A stretch of DNA of 64,000 nucleotides from Brevibacterium yomogidense. Its GTDB lineage: Bacteria; Actinomycetota; Actinomycetes; Actinomycetales; Brevibacteriaceae. Each line of letters starts with the position of its first letter. The first letter of the stretch is position 1. The position numbers and the translations under genes were made by a program. The DNA lies in the NCBI RefSeq assembly GCF_016107685.1, contig NZ_JABASY010000001.1, positions 462,187 to 526,186 on the forward strand, read 5' to 3'. This document shows positions 51,130-58,326 of this stretch, piece by piece. Under the pieces are notes generated by a model. It was not told the origin of the DNA and did no database searches. It saw only the letters and a list, made by a program, of their open reading frames with translations.

Positions 51130-51867
51130 ATGTCAGGAATCCGCCATCTTGCCGAGGCCCCCACGGAGACGCGCGCACTGTCACCCGGTGGGGAGGTCGA
51201 TCTGCACCGGCACGACGACGCGCAGCTCATCTATGCGAGCACGGGGGTCCTGGAGCTCATCGTCGAGGACGGCACGTGGTTCACCCCGCCCACGCGCGCG
51301 GTCTGGGTGTCGGCGGGCACCGCGCATCGCTGGCAGGTGCACGGTGCGACGACCGTCCACCTCGTGGGGGTGCCTCGCCGCGGCCGTATGTGGCGGGGCG
51401 ATCCAACGCTGGTGCTGGTGCCGCCGCTCGTGCGGGAGCTCGTCATCGCGTGTGCACAGCAGGGGCCGGCGCGGTCGCCTGCCGCCCGGCGGATGCTCGA
51501 GGTGCTCGTCGACCAGCTGCGGTTGGCGCCGGAACCCGCCACGATGGTCCCGCTCCTGCACGACGGTCGTCTGCGCGACGTGCAGGCCGCCCTGGAAGCG
51601 GACATGACGGTGAACCCGACGCTGGCGGAGCTGGGCCGTGCCGTGGGCGCGAGCGAGCGGACCCTGTCGCGTCTCTTCCGGCAGGAGGTGGGGATGGGCT
51701 TCACGGTCTGGCGGGCGCAGCTGCGGCTGCACCGGGCGAACCTCATGCTGGCGGAGGGCGAGTCGGTGACGCGGACCGCAGCCGCCTGCGGCTATTCGTC
51801 GGCCAGTGCCTTCATCCAGGCATTCCGCACCGTGTTCGGTCGCACCCCGGGCTCCGTCTACCGCTAG
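51130..51867 (+). CDS. AraC-family transcriptional regulator
   Basis: A 245-residue regulator. An N-terminal cupin (about 10-95; HRHDDAQLIYASTGVLELIVEDG, FTPPTRAVWVSAGTAHRW) would bind a small ligand. A C-terminal AraC double helix-turn-helix (about 155-245; TLAELGRAVGASERTLSRLFRQEVG, TRTAAACGYSSASAFIQAFRTVFGRTP) binds DNA. Divergent from the efflux-type MFS gene with only 53 bases between starts, a common regulator-target pair. GTG 51127 immediately upstream is an equally possible start. Confidence 0.9.
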   Translation: MSGIRHLAEAPTETRALSPGGEVDLHRHDDAQLIYASTGVLELIVEDGTWFTPPTRAVWVSAGTAHRWQVHGATTVHLVGVPRRGRMWRGDPTLVLVPPLVRELVIACAQQGPARSPAARRMLEVLVDQLRLAPEPATMVPLLHDGRLRDVQAALEADMTVNPTLAELGRAVGASERTLSRLFRQEVGMGFTVWRAQLRLHRANLMLAEGESVTRTAAACGYSSASAFIQAFRTVFGRTPGSVYR

Positions 51868-51869
51868 GG

Positions 51870-51914
51870 CCCGTCTTGCCCGTCCTGCCCGTCCTGCCCG
51901 TCCTGCCCGTCCTG
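51870..51914. repeat. five-copy 9-bp tandem repeat after the AraC gene
   Basis: Five units of CCCGTC(T/C)TG, starting 3 bases after the stop. The complementary unit (CAGGACGGG) shares GGACGGG with the repeat at 51022-51072 on the other side of the gene. Confidence 0.9.
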
Positions 51915-52052
51915 CACGGACCGCCCCCTCGTCCGTCGTGACCTCCCGTTCCGGAGGGGATCAGCTTCCGGTACGAGGTCCTTCCCGGTTTCGACCAGGG
52001 TCGACTTCCGCCACGGTCTCCGGTATCCCCGCGGACCGGCTTCCGTCGCCGG

Positions 52053-53729
52053 TCAGGGACCCAGCTCCTCCACGAGGCAGTCGCCGAGGCCGGGGTGGGC
52101 GAAGTCGAAGCCCGCACTTTCCAGCGCGGACGGCACTGCGTGCTGGCCTGCCAGCGCGAGCTCGTCCGCGCCCTCGCCGCCCAGCAGCAGGGCGGGGCCG
52201 ATGCGCGGGACCGGGAGGAAGGCGGGCCGGTGCACGTGCTTCCCCACCGTCTTCGCGAACTCCTTCTGCCGGACGATCCCGGGTGCCACGGCGTTGACGG
52301 GCCCGGAGATCGACGCGTCGACGATCGCCCGGGCGTAGACGCGCACGAGGTCGTCGTGGCTGATCCACGGGAACCACTGGTCGCCGGAGCCCAGCGGGCC
52401 GCCCGCACCGGCGAGGTAGAGCGGGACCTGCAGGGCGAGCAGCCCGCCCAACCCGCTCATGACGAGGCCCGTGCGCACGGACACCCTGCGGACACCGGCG
52501 GATTCGACAGCGGCGGCCTCAGCCTCCCAGGCGCGGCACACCTCGGCGAGGAAGCCGTCTCCCGGTGATGCGGATTCGTCCGCGGGGGTGCGGCGGTCCG
52601 TGCCGTAGATGCCGACGGCGGAGGCGCAGAGGAAGGCCTCGGGCCGGTCCTCGGGCGGCAGGGCGGCGATCGTCGTCGCGAGCAGCCGGGTCGAATCGAT
52701 CCGGGAGGAGAGGATCTCCTGCTTCGCGGCGGCGGTGAGGCGACCGCCGATGCTGCGGCCGGACAGGCAGACGACGACGTCCGCCCACACGAGGTCGTCG
52801 CGCAGCAGATAACCGGCTTTCGGATCCCAGCGGGACTCCTGGTCGGGGTCCTCGCCGGTGCCGGAGAGTGGGCGGGCGGGTGCGGCCTCGGCGTCCGTGG
52901 GGGACTCGCCCCCGTCCGCGGCCCGGGCGTCGGGTTCGTGGCGGACGAGGCGGCGCACGGTGTGGCCCGCCGTCGTGAGCAGCGCGCACAGCTGGGTGCC
53001 CACGAGCCCTGACGCCCCGGAGATGAGGACGCGCAGCGGCCGGTCGCCGCCCGTTGTCGGCGCGTCGATGCTGCGGAGGAACGCGAGGTCGCGGGTGAGG
53101 CGGGTGGTGCGCGCGGCGAAGGTGGTGCGCAGCGTGCTGAGGAGGGCGGACTCCGGCAGCCGCGCGCCGGGCAGCCGGGAGAGCCGCGAGGTGACGCGGG
53201 ATCCCAGGTCGGAGTCCGTGAGAAACGCAGCGCGGGGAAGTTCGACGGACACTGCGTCCTCGACCGAGGTCGCGCTCGCCTCCGCGAGGGTCTCCCCGGA
53301 GAGGGGGCGGGGCCGGAAGACGTGCCGGTGCTCCCACGACCGCAGAGGTGCCAGCGGTGAGTCGACCATGCGGTCGCCGAACCCGAACGCCTGGCCGGGT
53401 GCGGTGAGCGGGGCGGGGTGCTGGTCGGAGGGGTCTCCTGACGGGCCGCTGGACCGGTGGTTGGACTGCGGAGCGTCGGAGAGTGGGGCGATGCCCGGAT
53501 CCTCGAGCGCGAAGTGCTCCGACTGCCAGGGCACGCGCACCGACCCGCGCGTGCCGGGAGCCGCGACCTTCATCCGCGTGCGCGTGCCGGGAACGTTCGG
53601 GTCGCCCTCCTCCACGACGGTCTGCGCCCAGTGCGGGGACAGGCGGGTGACCGCGCCGGGCAGCGCGTGCCAGCGGACCACCTGGTCGACGGGTGCGGGG
53701 ATCGTCTCCTGCGTGTGGAACCGTGTCAT
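52053..53729 (-). CDS. TIGR01777-type NAD-binding epimerase with N-terminal SRPBCC domain
   Basis: A 558-residue two-domain protein. Residues about 1-215 form an SRPBCC/START-like ligand-binding domain (MTRFHTQETIPAPVDQVVRWHALPGAVTRLSPHW). Residues about 230-558 form an extended-SDR domain (LISGASGLVGTQLCALLTTAGHTVRRLVR, LSGRSIGGRLTAAAKQEILSSRIDSTRLL, FLCASAVGIYGTDR, WFPWISHDDLVR). This is the TIGR01777 family, which includes actinobacterial cell-division-associated proteins of the YfcH/SulA-like type; enzymatic role unproven. AAGGGACGCACC precedes ATG 53729. Confidence 0.9.
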   Translation of the reverse strand: MTRFHTQETIPAPVDQVVRWHALPGAVTRLSPHWAQTVVEEGDPNVPGTRTRMKVAAPGTRGSVRVPWQSEHFALEDPGIAPLSDAPQSNHRSSGPSGDPSDQHPAPLTAPGQAFGFGDRMVDSPLAPLRSWEHRHVFRPRPLSGETLAEASATSVEDAVSVELPRAAFLTDSDLGSRVTSRLSRLPGARLPESALLSTLRTTFAARTTRLTRDLAFLRSIDAPTTGGDRPLRVLISGASGLVGTQLCALLTTAGHTVRRLVRHEPDARAADGGESPTDAEAAPARPLSGTGEDPDQESRWDPKAGYLLRDDLVWADVVVCLSGRSIGGRLTAAAKQEILSSRIDSTRLLATTIAALPPEDRPEAFLCASAVGIYGTDRRTPADESASPGDGFLAEVCRAWEAEAAAVESAGVRRVSVRTGLVMSGLGGLLALQVPLYLAGAGGPLGSGDQWFPWISHDDLVRVYARAIVDASISGPVNAVAPGIVRQKEFAKTVGKHVHRPAFLPVPRIGPALLLGGEGADELALAGQHAVPSALESAGFDFAHPGLGDCLVEELGP

Positions 53730-54074
53730 GGTGCGTCCCTTCCGAGTGGGGTGGACGGTCTGGTGGTTCTCTGGTCGTGGCGGCGCGGTTCGTATCGGTG
53801 GCTCGGTTCGGGTTGGTGTGTGGCCGGGGCCGTGGTTCGAGACTACGGGCGGGTGGGCGCGGCGGCCAGGGACACGGACGTATCGGCTGGGAATACAGGG
53901 TCACCTGTCAGCGTCCCGGTCGCTTCAGGCGGGTCGCAGACTCTGACAACCCACAGTGGAACGATGCTCTCACTTCTAAAGTCTGCAAGTGTGGATCAGA
54001 GTTTCAGAGTGTGACTCCGACATCAGCCGCTTCGGGTTCCGGCCCCACGAAGTGGACGAAGTGGATGCCCTGCC
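53730..54074. other. intergenic region without recognised gene
   Basis: A 345-base gap. The part 53935-54030 is clearly lower in GC than its surroundings. Short frames exist but have no actinobacterial codon bias. No strong hairpin seen. It must contain the promoter of the TIGR01777 gene. Confidence 0.4.
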
Positions 54075-54317
54075 GTGTCCTCAGCGGATGCGGAGACGCG
54101 GGGCGTATCCGTCGAGGTGCTGTCCGACGCGACCGGCGCCATCAATTTCACGAACGCACAGGGGGATGTTCCGGCCCAGCAGGTGCACGAGACGATCATG
54201 ACCCTGCTGAACTCCAACTTCGCGTCAGTCGCCGACACCGCCACCTGGCTGGCGGCCGTGACGGCCGGCGAAGCACTGGAGGGCAGCAACCTCGTCGCTT
54301 CCGCGTTGGGCGCCTGA
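54075..54317 (+). CDS. hypothetical 80-residue protein, possibly a gene remnant
   Basis: The frame from GTG 54075 to TGA 54315-54317 has strong GC-rich third positions, so it looks genuinely coding. The product contains VEVLSDATGAINFTNAQGDVPAQ and a predicted helical C-terminus (AVTAGEALEGSNLVASALGA). No family is recognised. There is no clear ribosome site, and codon bias fades upstream, so it may be the preserved 3' part of a longer gene. The palindromic repeat element lies 42 bases downstream. Confidence 0.45.
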   Translation: MSSADAETRGVSVEVLSDATGAINFTNAQGDVPAQQVHETIMTLLNSNFASVADTATWLAAVTAGEALEGSNLVASALGA

Positions 54318-54358
54318 GCACCTCCGGCAGTCGATCGTTCCGCCCGCCGAGGGGCGAT

Positions 54359-54432
54359 CACGAGACACCGCGCTCCGGTTCGAGACCACCCCGCAGGCAG
54401 CGTGGTGTCGAACCTGAGAGCGGTGTCTCGTG
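54359..54432. repeat. palindromic repeat element, copy A (intergenic)
   Basis: A 74-base inverted repeat: the left arm CACGAGACACCGCGCTCCGG… is complementary to the right arm ending GAGCGGTGTCTCGTG, 29 bases per arm with about three mismatches and a loop of about 15 bases. It is homologous to the copy inside the MoeB-rhodanese gene (25602-25676). It could fold into a long hairpin and act as a terminator, but its recurrence inside a coding sequence argues for a dispersed repeat. Confidence 0.85.
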
Positions 54433-54557
54433 GCGGTGGGGCGTGACAGGATCGGGGAGGTCGGTCGGGCGCCACCCGGGCGACGTGGGGGTCGGCACTG
54501 GATGTAGGTGCTGGCCCTGAAATGTGAGGAATCGGCCTCCGGGGTGAGGGAGGAACC

Positions 54558-55310
54558 ATGAGCACACGCATCATCGTCATCGAGCACGAGGACGGGACGG
54601 ACGTCCGCCGGCTGGGGCGCTGGCTGGAGGCCGCCGGGGCGCAGCTCGACGTCCGTCGTCCCTACCGCGAGGCGAAAGCCTGTGGCGCTGTCGATGCAGA
54701 CGCGGCGCTCGCCCACATCCCCACACTGGACGAGCTGCGCGAGCCGGGTGTGGGGCTCATCGTGCTGGGTGGTCAGGACGGGCCCGTCGACGATGAGCGG
54801 AACCCCTGGTTCCCGGCAGTGCGCGAACTGCTGGCCGCATCCGCCGCCGGTGAGTTCACGAGCCTCAACGTGTGCCTGGGTGGCGAGATGCTCGCCGAGG
54901 CCCTGGGGCGCCCCGTCGTCCACCGCGACGTCCCGCAGGTGGGCCTCATGACCGGGCATCGGCGAGCCGAGGCGGCGGACGACCCGCTCTTCTCGCGTGC
55001 CCCCGCGGAGTTCCCCGTGGTCCTGTGGCACGGCCTGCAGATGGAGCTGCCGGAGGGCGCGGTGCACCTGGTCGACGGGACGGATGCCCCTGTGCAGGCG
55101 TTCCGGGTGGGCCGTGCGTGGGGCACGCAGTTCCACCTCGAGGCCGACGGAGCGCTGGTGCGCGGGTGGGCGAAGAAGGGCGAATCGCTGCCGGACGGCC
55201 TCACCGTGGACGAGGTCGTGGCCCCGGTCGTGGAGGCGGAGCCGGAACTCGAGACCGCGATGACACCCGTCGCCCACGCGTTCGCGGAACTGCTGGCCGC
55301 GGAGCACTGA
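54558..55310 (+). CDS. class I glutamine amidotransferase-like protein
   Basis: A 250-residue GATase1-fold protein. The oxyanion/nucleophile strand reads NVCLGGEMLAEALG with Cys near residue 112. The catalytic His-Glu pair sits in WGTQFHLEAD. The nucleophile elbow is CLGGE rather than the common C.G.Q. It is free-standing with no synthase next to it. This resembles the GMP-synthase-like or gamma-glutamyl hydrolase type proteins used in amide transfer or thiol/amine catabolism. GGGAGGAACC precedes ATG 54558. Confidence 0.87.
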   Translation: MSTRIIVIEHEDGTDVRRLGRWLEAAGAQLDVRRPYREAKACGAVDADAALAHIPTLDELREPGVGLIVLGGQDGPVDDERNPWFPAVRELLAASAAGEFTSLNVCLGGEMLAEALGRPVVHRDVPQVGLMTGHRRAEAADDPLFSRAPAEFPVVLWHGLQMELPEGAVHLVDGTDAPVQAFRVGRAWGTQFHLEADGALVRGWAKKGESLPDGLTVDEVVAPVVEAEPELETAMTPVAHAFAELLAAEH

Positions 55311-55354
55311 CGGACGCGCTGGCGGATCGCGCTCCGCCATGAAGTAAGGTTCCC

Positions 55355-55373
55355 CTTGGTATGGCAAACCTGA
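55355..55373 (+). promoter_or_regulatory. DtxR/IdeR-like iron box upstream of the siderophore-interacting protein
   Basis: CTTGGTATGGCAAACCTGA matches the DtxR/IdeR 19-base consensus at about 13 positions and ends 31 bases before the start codon. Iron-dependent repression of the downstream siderophore-interacting protein would be expected. Confidence 0.45.
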
Positions 55374-55404
55374 CTGCAGTCGGGTGCGAGTCTCAAGGAG
55401 AGCA

Positions 55405-56145
55405 ATGGCGAACATCGAACGCGGTCTCATGCGCCTCATGCGCATCACCAATCACCCCCTCGAGGTGGTGTCGGTGCGCGACTTCACTCCGCTCTACAGG
55501 CGGATCCGCTTCCACAGCCCGGAGCTCGTGGACGCCCTTGAAGTGTCGCCCACCCTGTGGATGCGCCTCTGGGTGCCGAACGAGCGCACGGGTGACGTGA
55601 GCCAGCGCGGCTACACGTTCGTCGAGGCCGACGCGAACGCGGGCACGTTCGACGTCGACTTCGTCCTCCACGACGAGCCGGGGCCCGCGGGCGACTGGGC
55701 GAAGCAGGCCGAGCCCGGGCAGCAGCTCGAACTCGCGCTCACCCCGGCGAACCTGTCCATCCCTGAAGATGCCACTCACTGGGTGGTCGTCGGAGACCTC
55801 ACGGCGCTCCCGGCGATCAACTCGCTCATCGAGGTCGCCCCCGCCCACGTGCGTGTGAGTGCCGCCATCGAGGATGCGCACGTCGACCACCATGCGCGGC
55901 TGCCGGTGTCGTCGCACCCGCAGCTCGAAGCCGCGTGGGTCGTTCCGGCAGTACGCGATCACGGGGGTGAGCTCGCGGCGTGGATGCGGCGCCTGGATGT
56001 CGACCCTGCGGACCTGTGGGTGTGGGGTGCTGGGGAGCGCGGCCTCGTCAAAGCTGTCCGCAGCGTCTGCAAGGACGTCTGGCGTCTGGACCGCACTCGC
56101 CACTTCACGCAGGCTTACTGGATCAAGGGGAAGGCCGGCAGGTGA
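55405..56145 (+). CDS. siderophore-interacting protein (ferric-siderophore reductase, SIP family)
   Basis: A 246-residue flavin-dependent reductase that releases iron from imported ferric siderophores. The FAD-binding barrel begins VVSVRDFTPLYRRIRFHSPEL, with GYTFVEADANAGTFDVDFVLH near residues 70-95 (RGYT as in the FAD motif RxYT). The NAD(P)-binding half contains WVVVGDLTALPAINSLIE, DLWVWGAGERGLVKAVR and ends RTRHFTQAYWIKGKAGR, the SIP signature. ATG 55405 has AAGGAG four bases upstream. An iron-box-like site precedes it. No siderophore importer genes are adjacent. Confidence 0.93.
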   Translation: MANIERGLMRLMRITNHPLEVVSVRDFTPLYRRIRFHSPELVDALEVSPTLWMRLWVPNERTGDVSQRGYTFVEADANAGTFDVDFVLHDEPGPAGDWAKQAEPGQQLELALTPANLSIPEDATHWVVVGDLTALPAINSLIEVAPAHVRVSAAIEDAHVDHHARLPVSSHPQLEAAWVVPAVRDHGGELAAWMRRLDVDPADLWVWGAGERGLVKAVRSVCKDVWRLDRTRHFTQAYWIKGKAGR

Positions 56146-56190
56146 CACTCGCCGATGTGGGCGTCATCCCGCCGACACTCCACGGAGACG

Positions 56191-56826
56191 TCAGCCCAGA
56201 GAGAGCCAGTTCTCCCGGGTGAGCGCGGCCGCGCGGTCCGCGTCGCCCGCGAGGAGTGCGTCGATGATCGCATCGTGCTGGCGGGCAGAGGATGCGACCG
56301 TCTCCGCGTCGAAGTGGAGGTATTCGGCGCGCAGCAGCACGGGGACCAGCGTGTCGAGCTGGCCGGGCAGCAGCGGGTTGCCCGACAGGCGGACCACCAC
56401 GTCGTGGACGTCCGTGTCAGCGGTGATCGCGGCCTCGGGGTCGGTCGCTCCGCGGAGCCGTTTGTTCGCGGATCTGAGACGCGCGATCGCGGCCTCATCC
56501 GCTGACGCGTGCGGTGCCGCCAGGCGTGCCGCCAGCGCGTGCAGCTCTGCAGCGATGGTGCGGGCGTGGTCGAGGACGACAGGGTCCTCCGGCGCGACGA
56601 TCGTCTCCCTGCCCGGCTTCGCCGTCACGAGCCCCGCCTCCGAGAGCTTCAGGAGGGCCTCCCGCACAGGGGTGCGGGACACTCCCAGCCACTCGCCCAG
56701 CTCCCCGTCGCGCAGCTTCTCACCCGGCTGCAGCTCCCCGCGGACGATCGCATCGCGGATCCTGCGATGCACGTCGTCGCGCAGCAGGGTGCGCGGGGTG
56801 AGGCCCGGGGTGGCGGGGATGGGCAC
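56191..56826 (-). CDS. GntR-family (FCD) regulator, divergent from acdS
   Basis: A 211-residue regulator. The N-terminal winged helix (about 15-75: LLRDDVHRRIRDAIVRGELQPGEKLRDGELGEWLGVSRTPVREALLKL) is followed by an FCD all-helical sensor domain (about 90-205) with metal/acid-binding residues (D.HDVV, HDAI). GTG 56826 has AAGGAG five bases upstream; longer frames to 57204 lack similarity. It faces the ACC deaminase gene across a region with a palindrome (57045-57060), so it probably controls that operon in response to an organic acid. Confidence 0.9.
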   Translation of the reverse strand: MPIPATPGLTPRTLLRDDVHRRIRDAIVRGELQPGEKLRDGELGEWLGVSRTPVREALLKLSEAGLVTAKPGRETIVAPEDPVVLDHARTIAAELHALAARLAAPHASADEAAIARLRSANKRLRGATDPEAAITADTDVHDVVVRLSGNPLLPGQLDTLVPVLLRAEYLHFDAETVASSARQHDAIIDALLAGDADRAAALTRENWLSLG

Positions 56827-57196
56827 GGCAGCTCCTTCGTAGTGGGCGAGGCGGTGAAGTCCTCGGGGCAGCTGGCGTTCGGGCAGAAGGCCGGAAATCC
56901 AGATCCCGGCCTGTCGGGATCTCTCTGGCCTGCCGAACTCTGGACCGCTGAGGCCGAGGCCGCTGAACTCCCGAGGCCGCCGCACTCTGGGGCCGCCGGC
57001 CTCTGGACACCACCCTGAACGTGTGCCAGTGTATGACATGCAGGATGCAATATATCGCATATCGCGACTATCGAATGGATAGCCGGGCAATTCCCGGCCG
57101 CCGATTCCGTGCACACGCTGCACCTTCCCGGCGCAGCACTTCCCCGACACCGCACTTGACCGACGATGTACTCCCCCGATGACGAGAGAGGCACTC
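56827..57196. other. divergent control region GntR/acdS
   Basis: A 370-base gap. It contains GC-rich imperfect repeats of GAGGCCGC/CTCTGG words at 56925-57010 and an AT-richer zone 57025-57075 holding a palindromic operator candidate. No gene is seen. Confidence 0.45.
57045..57060. promoter_or_regulatory. operator-like palindrome ATGCAATATATCGCAT
   Basis: A 16-base near-perfect palindrome (one mismatched pair), in the only AT-rich part of the divergent region. It is the natural candidate binding site for the adjacent GntR-family regulator. Confidence 0.5.
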
Positions 57197-58228
57197 ATGG
57201 CCACCGCAGACCTGCCCCGCTACCCGCTCACCTTCGGCCCCAGCCCCGTGCACGAACTGCCACGGCTCGCACGCCATCTGGGCGGCGAGAACGCCCCGCG
57301 GATCTTCGCGAAGCGCGAGGATGTGAACTCCGGCCTGGCCTTCGGCGGCAACAAGACCCGCAAGATGGAGTACATCGTCCCGGACATCCTGGAGTCCGGT
57401 GCGGACACGCTCGTGTCGATCGGCGGCTACCAGTCGAACCACACCCGTCAGGTCGCGGCCGTCGCCTCCCACCTGGGGCTCAAGGCGCGCCTGGTGCAGG
57501 AGCGCTGGGTCGACTGGGACGACCCGGTCAACGACAAGGTCGGCAACATCGAGCTGTCCCGCATCATGGGCGCGGACGTCCAGCTGGACGACGCCGGGTT
57601 CGACATCGGCATCCGCGACTCCTGGAAGCAGGCGCTCGCAGAGATCGAGGAATCCGGCGGCAAGCCCTACCCCATCCCCGCCGGCGCGTCCGAGCATCCG
57701 CTGGGCGGTGTGGGCTTCGCGAACTGGGCGCACGAGGTCGTCACCCAGGAGCAGGAGCTGGGCGTCTTCTTCGACACGATCATCGTCTGCGTCGTCACCG
57801 GCTCCACGCACGCCGGCATGATCGCGGGCTTCGCGGAGATCGAGGATGCGGGAGGCCGGCCGCGCCGCGTCATCGGCATCGACGCCTCGGCGACACTCGA
57901 CAAGACGATCGACCAGGTCACCCGCATCGCGAACACGACAGCGGAGAAGATCGGCCTGGGCCGCGCGATCCGCGACGACGAGGTCGTCATCCGGTCGGGT
58001 TGGGAGGGCCCCGCCTACGGCATCCCCGACGACTCCACGGTCGAAGCGATCCGCACGACCGGTGAGCAGGAGGGCGTCATCCTCGACCCCGTGTACGAGG
58101 GGAAGTCGATGGCGGGTCTCTTCGGCCTCATCCGGGCGGGCGAGCTCACGGCGGACAACACCGTCCTCTACGCTCACCTGGGAGGGCAGCTGGCGCTCAA
58201 CGCGTACAGCAGCATCTTCGAGGACTGA
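57197..58228 (+). CDS. acdS: 1-aminocyclopropane-1-carboxylate (ACC) deaminase
   Basis: A 343-residue PLP enzyme splitting ACC into 2-oxobutyrate and ammonia. It has [44 protein letters not shown] (PLP Lys), [31 protein letters not shown] and [22 protein letters not shown] and YAHLGG keep the Glu and Leu that separate true ACC deaminases from D-cysteine desulfhydrases. Length is normal. ATG 57197 is chosen by family N-termini and a GAGAGG site; ATG 57179 is possible. Next gene is a 2-oxoacid dehydrogenase E1-like protein that could use the product. Confidence 0.92.
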   Translation: MATADLPRYPLTFGPSPVHELPRLARHLGGENAPRIFAKREDVNSGLAFGGNKTRKMEYIVPDILESGADTLVSIGGYQSNHTRQVAAVASHLGLKARLVQERWVDWDDPVNDKVGNIELSRIMGADVQLDDAGFDIGIRDSWKQALAEIEESGGKPYPIPAGASEHPLGGVGFANWAHEVVTQEQELGVFFDTIIVCVVTGSTHAGMIAGFAEIEDAGGRPRRVIGIDASATLDKTIDQVTRIANTTAEKIGLGRAIRDDEVVIRSGWEGPAYGIPDDSTVEAIRTTGEQEGVILDPVYEGKSMAGLFGLIRAGELTADNTVLYAHLGGQLALNAYSSIFED

Positions 58229-58326
58229 GCACCGACACGGGCGGTGGCCGCTCCCCTCGTGCGGCCGCCGCCCAGGTTCACCACCCAGCTCCGCACCGCC
58301 CACCACCTGACCTCCCGGAGGGGACG

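Noticed and set aside
51868-51920. CRISPR array
   Set aside because: Units are 9 bp and contiguous without spacers; no cas genes in the window.
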